A stretch of 64,000 bases of DNA from Steromphala cineraria (taxonomy: Eukaryota; Mollusca; Gastropoda; Trochida; Trochidae). Position 1 is the stretch's first letter. Each line of letters starts with the position of its first letter. A program made the position numbers and the translations under genes. Positions 47,935 to 59,050 of this stretch are shown one piece after another. The notes beneath the pieces are model-generated. The model ran no database searches. It was not told the origin of the DNA and worked only from the letters and a program-made list of their open reading frames with translations. Location: NCBI GenBank assembly GCA_916613615.1, contig OU744727.1:1216593-1280592 (forward strand), written 5' to 3'.

Positions 47935-48074
47935 GATAACACACGCATACGAGGGTGTTATAGCAAACAGAGGCCTTTGCCCTAGGGACGACCCGAGTGC
48001 GCGTCAGCGCACGAGGGTCGTCCCGTAGGCAAAGGCCTCTGTTTGCTATAACACCCGAGGATGTGTGTGTTATC
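47935..48074. mobile_element. 140-bp near-perfect palindrome
   Basis: GATAACACAC (47,935) pairs with GTGTGTTATC (48,074). The arms run with few mismatches through GTGTTATAGCAAACAGAGGCC to the centre GTGCGC-GTCA-GCGCAC (47,997-48,012). No gene is inside. It is most likely a short foldback/MITE-type element; palindromes this long are prone to rearrangement. Confidence 0.9.
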
Positions 48075-48194
48075 TATCTTATATACCGAAATAATCACTT
48101 ATTTAACTTAAAAGCGAAAAAAATCAACAAATTAATTTCATTAAATTTGAGGAGAGCAGAATAGACTTCAATAGTCAATAACCTTTTACTAACC

Positions 48195-48268
48195 AATCCC
48201 CTGTGGCCTAGTGGTACATTCTTGGACTACAGCTTGAAAGGTTGAGGGTTCGAATCCCTAATGTTCAA
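48195..48268 (+). repeat. tRNA-like unit 1 of 3
   Basis: A box GTGGCCTAGTGGTACATTC and B box GGGTTCGAATCCC are spaced as in a tRNA, but the acceptor and anticodon stems do not pair well. The segment is part of a ~260-bp tandem unit that also contains GAGGAGAGCAGAATAGA upstream. Probably a tRNA-derived SINE head or pseudogene. Confidence 0.55.
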
Positions 48269-48452
48269 CTTTTTTACATTTTACATTTAGAAATTTTTCT
48301 TGAACGCTATAGCTAGAGGGTGAGGTTGTTGCAAATTTCATATATCGAAAATAAAATCACATTTCTAACATTTAAGGTGAACAGTGAAAATAAACTTTTA
48401 AAGTTTGAGGAGAGCAGAATAGATATCAACAGTCAATCCCTTCACACTTACC

Positions 48453-48522
48453 AATCCTTTGTGGTCTAGTGGTATAATCTTGGACTACGAAGTGAGTGTC
48501 TCTGTGTTCGAATCCCCCATTT
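48453..48522 (+). repeat. tRNA-like unit 2 of 3
   Basis: GTGGTCTAGTGGTATAATC and GTGTTCGAATCCCC, about 258 bp after unit 1 and preceded by the same GAGGAGAGCAGAATAGA leader. The A box resembles tRNA-Glu/Asp types; stem pairing is poor. Confidence 0.55.
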
Positions 48523-48716
48523 TCTGCCACGAAATGTTTTATCTTGGACATTTTGCCAGAACGCTATAGCATAAGCATATTAAGGGCGTTATTAATTTTT
48601 GTTACAGAGATACACCACATCTCTGACGTATAAAGTGTACAGTAGAGCGCAATTTAATATCATCAAGTTCTAGGAGAGCAGCAAAGACCTCACAAAACAA
48701 TTCCTTCATATTCACC

Positions 48717-48790
48717 AATCCTTTGTGGTCTAATGGTATAAGTCTTGGGCTACAGAGCGAAGGGTTGTGGGTACGAATCCCGCGGTTTCG
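48717..48790 (+). repeat. tRNA-like unit 3 of 3
   Basis: GTGGTCTAATGGTATAAGTC and GGGTACGAATCCCGC, about 262 bp after unit 2, with a diverged leader (AGGAGAGCAGCAAAGAC). Confidence 0.5.
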
Positions 48791-48850
48791 CTTCTGAAAA
48801 TTTTTGAGATCGATTACCTTACCGGTCTTTGAAATTATAAGGTGCGAAAT

Positions 48851-48970
48851 GGAGGGCCTCATAATAAATAATAACCTCCTTGGATGTTATTATTTCGTAT
48901 AAGGCCCTCCCAGCAGGGTCTTATACAGTGCAAGGCCCTCCCGGCGGGGTGTTATACAGTCTAAGGCCCT
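48851..48970. repeat. Inverted repeat and 31-bp tandem units
   Basis: GGAGGGCCT...AATAATAAC (48,851-48,874) mirrors GTTATTATT...AGGCCCTCC (48,885-48,910). AAGGCCCTCCCRGCRGGG then recurs at 48,901, 48,932 and, shortened, ~48,963. Confidence 0.8.
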
Positions 48971-49590
48971 CTCAATTCCATTCCGACGGATGTTCTCCCG
49001 AACAAAAACTCGCTTCAAATAGTGTTAAATGGGCCTTGAGGTATATAATTCAAGTAACAACATCACAATGCCATAACATCATAAACTGTCACTGTCACAT
49101 CACTGTCTTGAAAATCTAGTGTTGTGTTCAGAGATTTACATTTTTTTTCTCTGAGATCTCAAAAAGAGTGAATTTGAATGATAAATAGAATATCACCCTC
49201 GTGTGTTTTGATTTGAAATATACCAACAATCGTTGATGAATGTAAAAAATATTCATAACTTTCAGCAATTCGTGTTGATAGAAATTAATTTTGTGAAATT
49301 AACTTTGATTAATACTCGTGTTAATATTACTGCTGTTAACCAGTGTTGTATATATTATCACCCAAATTGTTCGACAAATCACAATCTCCTTCATCTGCCT
49401 ATGTGGCACCAATCATGCCTTTTTAAAGGTTTTTCTTGTTACAATTTGTTTGAATCACTGCCTATAGGCCAAATAGCAGAATACAATAGCCACCAGAGAC
49501 GTCAACTTAATGAACCATATATGTCCCCTATATTCCGCAGATGAAGTGAGTCTCCGGCTGTTTCACAGTTCAAGATGGCGTGACTGGACA
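48971..49590. other. Upstream region of PPxY gene 1
   Basis: Contains a partial copy (49,180-49,265; CCTCGTGTGTTTTGAT, ATCGTTGATGAATGTAAAA) of the foldback at 52,715. No exon is recognised before the ATG at 49,591. The promoter presumably lies here, but I see no clear TATA box. Confidence 0.4.
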
Positions 49591-50898
49591 ATGGATCACT
49601 CCGCGCCGCCCTACTTCTCTCTACAGCATGACCCTCCGCCCTCCTACGATGAAGTCATGTACGGAGTCTCCCCAACCCCGCCAACACGACGCGTCTCCAA
49701 TTCCCAAATTTCCATTTCATCTTCACAAATACTTGCTTCTTCGCAACCGATCCGGGACCAAACGCCAGTTTCTCGTTGTGCCCAAACCGTCTCAGCTCAA
49801 ACTTCCGGCATCCGATCAAAATCCTCTGCATCACCGGCTCACACGCCAATCCTCAGACGCACCCCTGCACCTCCCCGGATGTCGCCAGCCCAGGGACGGG
49901 TCCCTCCCCACAACGCAATGTACTCATCAGGAATACCCCCAGTACCACCGGTTCTTCCGCCACCGTTATCGGGAGTTCCGCCTATATCTAGAGGGCTTCC
50001 GCCTTTATCTCCAGGACTACCGCCTTCATCTCCAGGATATCCCCCTACATCTCCGGGACTTCCGCCTACATCTCCGGGACTTCCGCCTACATCCCCGAGA
50101 CTGCTGCCGACTTCACCCCGACTACCATCGACATCAGGATCTACGCCGACGTCGCCAGGATTTCCCCCGGTCCCTCCGACGCTTCCCCCCGTACCTCCTA
50201 TCCGGGCTCCCTCATCGCTTCCAATACGCACCCCTTCCCCGCTTCCGGAGCGGCCCGACGTCTTCCTGTGTAGGTCGCCGTCAACAGCGGTCCAGGACGC
50301 CGCCCGATACACAGCGAGTATGACACAGGGCGGCGGCTTCTCGCCGGTAATGTACTGCAGTGAAGACTCGCATATGAGGTACCCGGATGATCTTCTCATA
50401 ACGCAGGTAATTGCTTTATTAGATTCAGGTTTGATAACTTTTGTAATGAAGTAACTTTAACAACATCCTGTTTAAATTTTGTTCAACAGTACAAAATATT
50501 GCTAAAAAATACCCATGTCAACAATTACAAGGCAGAATATGTTGTGCATTAATGCACGCAAACGAAACAGTGCCCATTTTCAATGACAGCGAGTATATAT
50601 TTGCATATTTTCGTTTTAAAGAAAGTGTGTTTGCAATTTGTCTGTATCTTGACAGCATGTTGGCGGTGGACCCCGTCGGCGATGTCGCTCTGGTCAAGGC
50701 ACCTCGCCCGTGCTGACCAAACTGCTCATTATTGGCGGCGTTCTGACTGTTCTGATGGTGTCGGCGGCCATTGTTGTGGGCATCGTGACCCGGGACCCGG
50801 AGCGCGAGCAGATCATCACCAACACCTTACATTCCAGTGCCAGCGAGGACAGAGATTGGGACTACCTCGGTAGCTTGAAATCAACTCCTGATCCTTGA
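49591..50898 (+). CDS. Proline-rich PPxY single-pass membrane protein
   Basis: Exons join(49591..50406, 50656..50898) give 352 codons plus stop; the intron is phase 0 (CGCAG|GTAATT ... GACAG|CATGTT). The N-terminus carries PPPSYDEV (PPxY at 16-19), the ligand for WW domains such as those of NEDD4-family ubiquitin ligases. A run of PPTSPGLP-type repeats (about 140-240) follows. A basic stretch (RRRCRSGQ, 279-286) precedes one membrane segment at about 294-315 (LLIIGGVLTVLMVSAAIVVGIV), leaving a short acidic tail. Basic residues before the helix suggest the proline-rich part is cytosolic. This resembles WW-ligase adaptors in layout only; no family is certain. The start at 49,591 follows an in-frame extension (from 49,510) that looks less protein-like. 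Confidence 0.75.
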
Positions 50899-50944
50899 TC
50901 TCCCTCCCTTAGTCATGACATGTGTGTGGGCCATTTTGTATCTT

Positions 50945-51388
50945 AAAAGGAAGCGTACGCCATCTAAAGTCAGTCTGGTTAAAATCGGCCTAGTTATCTT
51001 AAAAGGCAGCGTACGCCATCTAAAGTCAGTCTGGTTAAAATCGGCCTAGTTATTTTAAAGGCAGCGTACGCCATGTAATGTCAGTCTGGTTAAAATCGGC
51101 CTAGTTATTTTAAAGGCAGCGTACGCCATCTAAAGTCAGTCTGGTTAAAATCGGCCTAGTTATCTTAAAAGGCAGCGTACGCCATGTAATGTCAGTCTGG
51201 TTAAAATCGGCCTAGTTATTTTAAAGGCAGCGTACGCCATCTAAAGTCAGTCTGGTTAAAATCGGCCTAGTTATCTTAAAAGGCAGCGTACGCCATGTAA
51301 TGTCAGTCTGGTTAAAATCGGCCTAGTTATCTTAAAAGGCAGCGTACACCATCTAAAGTCAGTCTGGTTAAAATCGGCCTAGTTCCGA
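50945..51388. repeat. 55-56-bp array in the 3' region of PPxY gene 1
   Basis: Eight units carry GCAGCGTACGCCATCTAAAG and CAGTCTGGTTAAAATCGGCC, with GCGTACGCC (or a one-base variant) at 50,953, 51,009, 51,064, 51,119, 51,175, 51,230, 51,286 and 51,342. CATCTAAAG and CATGTAATG variants alternate, hinting at dimer duplication. It lies between the stop codon and AATAAA at ~51,432. Confidence 0.92.
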
Positions 51389-51431
51389 GAATTCTTTTTT
51401 TTTTTAAATATACGTAAAATATGGAAATGAA

Positions 51432-51437
51432 AATAAA
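51432..51437 (+). terminator. Candidate polyadenylation signal for PPxY gene 1
   Basis: AATAAA about 530 bp after the stop codon, just past the minisatellite. Confidence 0.4.
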
Positions 51438-51439
51438 AT

Positions 51440-52119
51440 ATATTTACTCTATCGAGTTACGGGATCCTGCCGCCACGGTCCTACCGCAGCCCCTTAGTTC
51501 TTATGATTTTATCACTTACGCGCAGGCTCAACCTAGTCAGTGGACTAATCATATCGTTTGACCAGTTGGTTTATATGGTTTACAGGAGTTACTGGCCCCT
51601 AGCTACCGATACCGAAGGCTTTTGCCGAAGAAATTTTGATTAGATAGAAGGGTTTTTGTCAGGACATGCGACTTACAGGTAGGATCTTACTCTGCTTGTG
51701 GTGATATTGGGTATCACCCACCAGCAGGGCTCCTTCAATGCCCTGATACATCGGCATATGGAGGTCGCAAGGTCGGCTTCATGGAACTGTTTAAGATGCA
51801 GTTCCTTGGTATAAAGAGGTTGTAAGGTCACGGTTGAAGCAAGTATCTCGTCGTCCTGGTTGTGTCAGCTTGCAAGGTACAACTCAGTCTGTAGCGGGTT
51901 AACAATGAAGTATTTGTAGGCATTTTGCCAAATAGGGTAGCGTCTGAGATCTGTGAATATCAGGATATAACATATGGTTCTCAATGATCATACCAACATG
52001 TATTAATAGATAGCAGTTGGCCTTTCCCCGTAAGTTTTGAATCGAGCGTGCTCCATAGGTAACTTAAACAGGGACCTCTGTCATGCGTTGAACAACATGT
52101 CGGCTGGAAATGCAGATTT
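51440..52119. other. Non-coding stretch
   Basis: Contains small imperfect repeats (GGTCGCAAGGTCGGC / GGTTGTAAGGTCACG near 51,766 and 51,819). No gene is supported. Confidence 0.45.
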
Positions 52120-52310
52120 GAGCAAGGTGGTGTAATTGGTAGTATGCTAGCTAGCCCGTAACATCGAGGTTCGAATTCCGGTGGAGACACAAAACAGTTG
52201 TGATCCTGGCTTTACACTGTGTGGTGTCTCTGGCCAGGAACTTCATCCACATTGTACTCAGTCGACTCAGCTGTACAAAGGGGAACCTGAATAAGGGGAT
52301 TTACATTAAT
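52120..52310 (+). mobile_element. tRNA-derived SINE-like element
   Basis: Head with A box (TGGTGTAATTGGTAGTATGC) and B box (GAGGTTCGAATTCC) at 52,128-52,180. A core follows (GTCGACTCAGCTGTACAAAGGGGAACCTGAATAAGGGG) resembling the 12.1-kb SINE core. The acceptor stem is not tRNA-like, so it is not a functional tRNA gene. Confidence 0.6.
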
Positions 52311-52714
52311 GACACTTGGTTGATAACAGTCGGATTCACATGGACAATGGATAAAGTATTACAGATATATATTGCCGCACAGCGTACGTATCCTCATAAA
52401 CTGCATCCTCCAAACAGGGCTGTGCGCATGACAAGCAGTACGAAGGAAGAAGTCCGGAGTTGCGCAGACCGCCTGCGTGGAGGATGCATAAACTGTACAG
52501 GGCCAAAATCTGGATGTGGGTCCGATGACACCACTTCATAAACGAACTGTGTTCCTAGGAGATATCGCTTTGACAGTAGATTTTGAAAAATGACCTGTAA
52601 TCAGAAAATACATCAACACGATGACGTCATAATGTTATGCCATCACTGGTTTAAGAGTTTTAGGGCTATGCAGTGTTCAAAGATGAATGCTAAATGTGAT
52701 GAAAAATGATTTTG

Positions 52715-52875
52715 GAGGATAAATAGAATCTCATCCTCGTGTGTTCTGATACCAAATATATCAACACTCGTTGATAAAAGTAAAATATCCTCGACAAGCT
52801 TTTACTTTTATCAACTTGTGTTGCTGTATTTGATATCAGGAGAAACTTGGGTGAGATTCTCATTATATTTTCCTA
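52715..52875. mobile_element. Foldback element, ~70-bp arms
   Basis: AGGATAAATAGAATCTCATCC...TTGATAAAAGTAAAA on the left mirrors TTTTACTTTTATCAA...GGGTGAGATTCTCAT on the right, around 52,790. A one-arm relative lies at 49,180-49,265. Confidence 0.8.
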
Positions 52876-53039
52876 ATGTTGATTGCAGAACATGAGCAGA
52901 TATGAAGCAAAAGCTCGATGTCTCAATACTTTCCCCAGGTGCATGTATGAACTTCCTTTATTTCTATAATTGGTTCTTTCCATAAAATTACGATTGTGTT
53001 CAGCTAACCTTGCCAACAATGTTCATATTTAGCAGCTAT

Positions 53040-53520
53040 CAGTGTTTGTGAAGTTTCCACCGCCGCCGCCGCACTCGTATTACTGGCTATAACTGTTTTC
53101 CACTAAGCTTTCCAGAACTCTTATTCATGACTTACTGCTTTTACCTCTGGGGGACGATTTTGACAGGTTCACTTTCAAGGTCAAAGGTCAACGTCACGAG
53201 TTATGTAATCACTGTTAGAATTCCTTGTAAACGCAATAACTTGAACAGTTTTTGTGCTATGAAGCTCCAACTTGGTTTATATGATCCTTGGAAGAGTAAA
53301 AAAAATTGCAAAGGTTTCAGCTACAATCCGTCAAAGGTCAAGGTCACCGCAAGGTCACGACTCTATCATGGTGTAGCGAAAATGCTTTATATAACTATGA
53401 ATACTTTTAATCAATACATGATTGTTATACTCAATGAAAAGTGTTCAGTGGCTGTGTGACCTTGCATGACAAAGGTCAAGGTCTTTTGCACATTTGAGTT
53501 AATCGGGGAAAGGAGTATCA
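53040..53520 (-). repeat. Inverted copy of the CCTTGACCTTTGAC repeat family
   Basis: Starts with the reverse of the GGC-run end found at 63,270-63,320 (GTTTGTGAAGTTTCCACCGCCGCC) and continues with AAGGTCAAAGGTCA, CTATGAAGCTCC and CAATCCGTCAAAGGTCAAGG, the complement of the array at 62.1-63.3 kb. Confidence 0.8.
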
Positions 53521-53630
53521 TTGACATTCTTTGGGGGTTCAGGGGATCCGAAAATCAGTTATAGTTTCAAGTCAATAATGTTATATAACAATACGCCACG
53601 CCATCACCCCTCCGTTGACAATTTCTGAAG

Positions 53631-53722
53631 CCTAACCCGCCCCTCCCCCCTTTCAAGAATCCTAACCCGCCCCTCCCCCCTTTCAAAAAGCCTAACCCGC
53701 CCCTCCCCCCCTTTCAAGAATC
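53631..53722. repeat. 30-bp C-rich triplication
   Basis: CCTAACCCGCCCCTCCCCCC starts at 53,631, 53,661 and 53,691. Confidence 0.9.
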
Positions 53723-54423
53723 GTGGATTCGCCACTGCATCTGGCAGTTTAACAAACCCATATTTTCAGCTGGTAAAACTGGTAGTTTTAACGTATCGAT
53801 CCCTTATTTTTTTAAGGAAACGTAGGCTGTATAACTCGAAGATCCGTGCATAATAGATTTCAATATTTCAATATTTATGATCTGTGATCCCTGCAATAAG
53901 CACAAATCAGGAAAGTGAAGAGGTTTTCCTCGGGTTGAGTTTATTCTGCTAGAGGGTTATTAGTTCTTATCAGCAATACACGCTCCATACATCAAAGACA
54001 ATACGAGCGTTATTTCGCAGTTTAACATGATAAGAAGGATCAGATGTGTTATGAATGATAGTATTTATAGTATTATCAATGTTACGAATGATATAAGGGG
54101 AAATGACGAGATTATGACATTCATTATATTATCAATGTCCTGAACAACAAAATGAGTTATAATGACATTAAACTTTGTATTTATTTACACATGTGTTTGT
54201 GGTATTTACCTGGCTGGCCATTCCAATGACTGAAATAGCCACGTTTTGACCAATCGATTCATGGACCATGTTATTCTCGTACAAGGGCGGGTTGCATATT
54301 CTTCATAAAAACATCATGTTATTAAAAATACTTTGACGTCACGTTTCGCCTATCACGTTGTGCTCTTTAGGACCAGTTGGCAGTTAGTCTGCCTATGCTG
54401 AGACGTAGATTTTTTTTAAATTG
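53723..54423. other. Non-coding stretch
   Basis: No gene, array or inverted repeat recognised. Confidence 0.45.
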
Positions 54424-55490
54424 TATACCCCCGACCAATGCAACGGTCGAGGGTATATAGTAATACCAACGATTCTGACCGTCCTGCAGTGCGAAATTAT
54501 AACACATTTCGTTTATATTTGAATTTTTTTTAAATTTCCATGTTTTGAACTATCAGAATTTGTCCGACCTTTTATGAAAAAACTATTTATCAGATTATTG
54601 TCAAATTTTGCACGTCTTCTACCCTACTTGGAGGGTTGCAGTGCGAAATTACAACAAATGTCGTTAATATTTGAATATTTTTTTTTATTTCCATGTTTGA
54701 ACTTGGTCAATTTTCAATATCAGCATTTGTCCGACCTATTATGGAAAAACTACTTCACAGATTATTGTCAAATTTTGCACGTCTTCTACCCTACTAGGAG
54801 GGGTGCAGTGCAAAATTACAACAAAGTTTATTTATATTTGAATTTTGAAAATTTTCCATGTTTTGACTTAGTAATATTTCATAATCAGAATTTGTCCGAC
54901 CTATTAAGAGAAACCATTCTTGCGATTGGTATTTAATTTCGTATCTATCTTCTACCCCACTAGGAAGGGTGCAGTGCAAAATTACAACAAAGTTTATTTA
55001 TATTTGAATTTTGAAAATTTTCCATGTTTTGACTTAGTAATATTTCATAATCAGAATTTGTCCGACCTATTACAGAGAAACCATTCTTGCGATTGGTATT
55101 TAATTTCGCATCTATCTTCTACCCCACTAGGAAGGGTGCAGTGCGAAATTACAACAAATTCCGTTAATATCTGATTTTTAGAAAAATATCGATGTTTGTT
55201 TATCCTTTTTTATCAGAATTTGTCAGAGCTATAGCAGAAAAACTATTCATCTATTTGATTTCCACTTTTGCACATGTACTCCACTCAACTAGGAAGGGTG
55301 TAGTGCTAAATAGGATCCAATTTAGTTTAATTCTTATTTTTGTTTAAATTTTCATGTTTTGTTCTTAATGGTAGTCATTTTCCAATATCAGAATTTATCT
55401 GACTGATTGTGGAAAACTATTTATAATATTCTTTTCAAATTCTGCACATTTCTTTTACCTCATGAAGAGAAAAAAAGAAAAGGTGCAGAG
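54424..55490 (+). repeat. Hairpin-led ~165-bp tandem array
   Basis: A hairpin opens it: TATACCCCCGACC (54,424-54,436) pairs with GGTCGAGGGTATA (54,445-54,457), one mismatch, 8-nt loop. Six or so units follow, with ATTTGTCCGACC near 54,558, 54,726, 54,891, 55,060 and (diverged) 55,215, and GGGTGCAGTGCRAAATTACAACAAA between. Decayed copies lie at 21,950-22,560. Open frames across units are not taken as genes. Confidence 0.8.
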
Positions 55491-57316
55491 TTAAAAGACA
55501 TAGTAATGTAAGACATAACCCTCGCAAACTCGAATCCAGACTTTTGGACTTTTGAGACTCTCGTTACATGCACAGTACACGAAAGGCTGACTTCCGATTA
55601 TATTTTTGTTGTAATTTTAGTGAGCACAAACAGCAAAACAATACAACACAAGCGTTATTGGTATACATAAGCATAGAAAATACATGCTTAAGGTAAACAA
55701 AGCCAATTCCTATGAATCGAACTAGAGGGAGAGTGAGACACCAGAAAGATTTGCTGCAAGAATATTCACTTCCGGTTACATTCAGTATCATCAGAACAAA
55801 GTGAGATCAGCAAACCACGAAGCACTAACATTAAACTAATGATAGAAAGAAAACACCATCATCATAAGTAAAAAGATCAAGTTCAATGCAAGAAACATTT
55901 GCCGGAGTCGGACCACAGAGCTTGTGTCTTTAACAGGTGACGAGTGTCGTCTGCTAATCGATGCAACAGACGATCGGTCCAGACCGCTAGCTTGCTGTCA
56001 GTGCGGAGGAGAGAGTCGGATTATCGATCAGCGAGCGCCCCCTCCCTCTCCCCCCTTCGAAGCCAATCCGCTCTCCTCCTCATCTGTCTAGCTGCTGCAC
56101 CGGGATGGATGGATTCTCCATTGAACGACGTCGCCGACGACTGTGACGATGATGACTAAGAAGTCCTTGACGCAGCGGAAACCAGGTGAGAACAGCGCTG
56201 CGCCGGGATGAGGGAAAATGTCGGTCAATGATAATTGCTGAGGATATTGTAAGCGGGACGCCATTAACATCAACCTTTGGTCAAGTCCATTTTTTAAACT
56301 AGGGGCTAATTTTCTTTTATTTAATGGTCCGTGTATGTTAACATTGAATACTCCCTGACAACTGATTTGTTACTATGGTTGTAAAGCTATACCAAATCAA
56401 ATGAATGAATAGATGTGGTTGACTACAGTTTGACCGCGAAGCAAGTGCTTGGTGCTTAATCGATAGCTCTTACTGGCACCAGTGTCGAGACGACATATCA
56501 CTGAGTGTGACGTCCCTTCATTTCACCATCCACATGCATAATATGCGGGCAATATTGCCATATCCTCCAGCTAGACAAACGTTATAAAGTCATGTGTCCT
56601 CATCGGGTGATAAATAATGTATCCCATGTCATTCTGCCACTGATGTAATACGATTCTGTATCAACCGGGTGAGCAAGTGCTTTAGTCATGAGCTTTGAGT
56701 CAGTTAGAACTCGGTATAGTCTAAGGGCCAAATTTGATAAATCCGGGACAAATTTGTATTCAAGCAGTATTCGAGAGCGAGTGTCTGTCTGTCTGTCTGT
56801 CTGTCTATCACGCAAGTCCGTGTCCTCTCGGGCTGTCTACAAATCTCTTTATACCGGTAGAGTGCTGCGGAGTTTGCAGTGTTGAAAAGGTCGTTGGTTT
56901 CTTTAAATTGTGATTTACTGTGACGCATGGTTTGAGGTAAGAATTGTCTGCTACATCTAGTTTTAATATATTTGGTTATATAATTTTATTTTATTATCCC
57001 CGACTAATCTGATATCTGATATGTGTTCAATTGATCGTAATGATTATCGTCTAAACAATTCAATATACAATTTAAACATTCTAGAAAGGTCATACCACAA
57101 TATGATTGTTAAAGGATTGCCAGTGGCATCAAGTACAGAGAAATAAACACCAACTTGAGTTGTAGATGCCTATATCTTGTCATGAAACAACATCCATCTT
57201 GATTTGGACGAATTATTGTTATATTTTAAGCATTTTAGTCCAGTTGTAAAGTTTGAGAAATGACGTGCAGCCTGGCATTGATCAGGGTATACAAATATAG
57301 CTATCGTCGTCAAATG
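55491..57316. other. Mostly non-coding; possible 5' exon
   Basis: A GC-rich, CpG-containing patch (55,920-56,190) holds a 71-residue frame (55,944-56,159) and then ACCAG|GTGAGAAC at 56,185, a good donor. It could be the first exon or 5' UTR of a plus-strand gene, but no downstream exon is identified. A (GTCT)n run of about six units lies at 56,780-56,804. Confidence 0.35.
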
Positions 57317-57320
57317 TTAA

Positions 57321-57679
57321 AGGGGCAGTAGCACGTTTTTTGATAATTTTATATTCTCAAAATGTTCACTGATAATTGTGAGTTAATGCTAAATGTATTA
57401 TTTTGACAGTGTTTAAAATCTCATTACACAAGCCAATCATCCATAGTCAGAGGACAAAGTATGAAGATTCACATAGAATACGTTGGCGGCCATTTTATGT
57501 GTGAACACCTTTAATTCATTTTGTGTAAGAAAAAGGAATGACATGGCTTAACTTTATGTTATATATTTATATTATTACTGCTCCGTTAAGTTTAAATACA
57601 TTGTCTTTCAATTAAAACCAATAATTTTCATTTTGCTGACATCACCTTATACTCCCCCTAAAAACGTGCTACTGCCCCT
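57321..57679. mobile_element. Complete 359-bp MITE with TTAA duplications
   Basis: Perfect 20-bp inverted termini AGGGGCAGTAGCACGTTTTT (57,321-57,340) and its inverse (57,660-57,679) are flanked by TTAA at 57,317-57,320 and 57,680-57,683. No coding capacity. The TTAA target is shared with the 4,510-8,648 unit, but the termini differ. A longer related copy lies at 33,390-33,916. Confidence 0.93.
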
Positions 57680-57683
57680 TTAA

Positions 57684-58540
57684 ATTGGACATCACTGAAA
57701 GGTAACTGAATGAGCAACTATCAATACAGAACCTGTAGATTTAAGTTATTAAAAAAATCACCAATGTAACAGAGCAATGGGTAATGGGCAATCATTACCG
57801 CTTGGTACAGTGTTTGAATGAAACTTATCTTAGTCATAGTATTGGGATATTGGGAATATATATAATGAAAAACGTTTTCTAACAAATTCATCAATTGTGT
57901 TATTTCTTCTTGATCATTTTATGAATCTTACGAAAATGTTGGCATTATTTTATTAACAGCCCAGCTACAAATATATCGTACAGCAGGAAATATTATGTGA
58001 ATCAATAATGAATTATAATTGAAGATACCAAACCAAACAAAAGCATTTGTAATTTCAAATGATTCAATGATATTGATTAACGTTGATACGTATTTAGCCT
58101 TCTCACAATATACTTCTCTGAAGAATCTAAAGAACATCTTTATTGTCCTTAAAAGTCTTTGAATGAATTTTGCATGAATTTTAAGGAAACAGACATTATC
58201 TTACTGACCGATGATATTGTTATCAAATACAGAAAGTTACGCATAGTGGGCTTTGATGTAAGAAATAGAGCAGGGCTTAAACTCACATGACGCAAGATGG
58301 TACAGGTCTTGTAGCCATGAGGCTTAGACTTATATTCATTCGATGAGAATTTGTTTTAAAAAATCGATTGATTTTTCAGAAAGGGGGACACATAGCTATT
58401 TATTTCACTGCATTTCTCGACTTGCTGTTCCAGAGGTTATGTAAAGTCAAATATTATGAACTATGTGTGTAAGGTTGCCTGTACACACAGTAGAGAGTAC
58501 TTTTTAAGTTATTTATTCCTTTATTCCGTATCTCTTTACA
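57684..58540. other. Non-coding stretch
   Basis: AT-rich with no supported feature. Confidence 0.5.
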
Positions 58541-59050
58541 GTGGCAAATGGAAAACATTGAATAAGTACTCAAAAAGCACATTTATACAAATATTAAATC
58601 CACAATACAGGCAACTAGAAAAGATTGAATAAGTTCTCAAACAGCACATTTATACAAATAATAAATCCACAATACAGGCAACTATAGAGAGCATTGAATA
58701 AGTTCTCAATAAGCACATTTATACAAATATTAAATCCACAATAAGGGCAACTAGAGAACATTGAATAAGTTCTCAATAAGCACATTTATACAAATATTAA
58801 ATCCACAATACAGGCAACTAGAAAAGATTGAATATGTTCTCAATAACCACATTTATACAAATATTAAATCCACAATACAGGCAACTAGAGAACATTGAAT
58901 AAGTTCTCAAACAGCACATTTATACAAATAATAAATCCACAATACAGGCAACTATAGAGAGCATTGAATAGGTTCTCAATAAGCACATTTATAAAAATAA
59001 TAAATCCACAATACAGGCAACTAAAGAGAGCATTGAATAAGTTATCAATA
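58541..59050. repeat. 67-69-bp tandem array, left part
   Basis: About eight units (ATTGAATAAGTTCTCAATAAG, CACATTTATACAAATATTAAA, CCACAATACAGGCAACTA) start at 58,556, 58,623, 58,692, 58,759, 58,826, 58,893, 58,962 and 59,031. The 67- and 69-bp versions differ by an extra AT/GA pair. A LINE interrupts the last unit; the array continues at 60,641-60,710. Confidence 0.92.

Noticed and set aside
48195..48790. Functional tRNA genes
   Set aside because: A and B boxes are present but acceptor and anticodon stems do not pair; the units form a tandem repeat.
49580..50399. Alternative-frame ORFs over the PPxY gene
   Set aside because: Low-complexity shadows (His/Arg-rich and Gly-rich) of the proline-rich exon.
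52120..52200. Functional tRNA gene
   Set aside because: No matching acceptor stem; followed by a SINE-like core.
54574..55174. ORFs in the 54.5-55.2-kb array
   Set aside because: They follow the ~165-bp repeat units and share no known domain.
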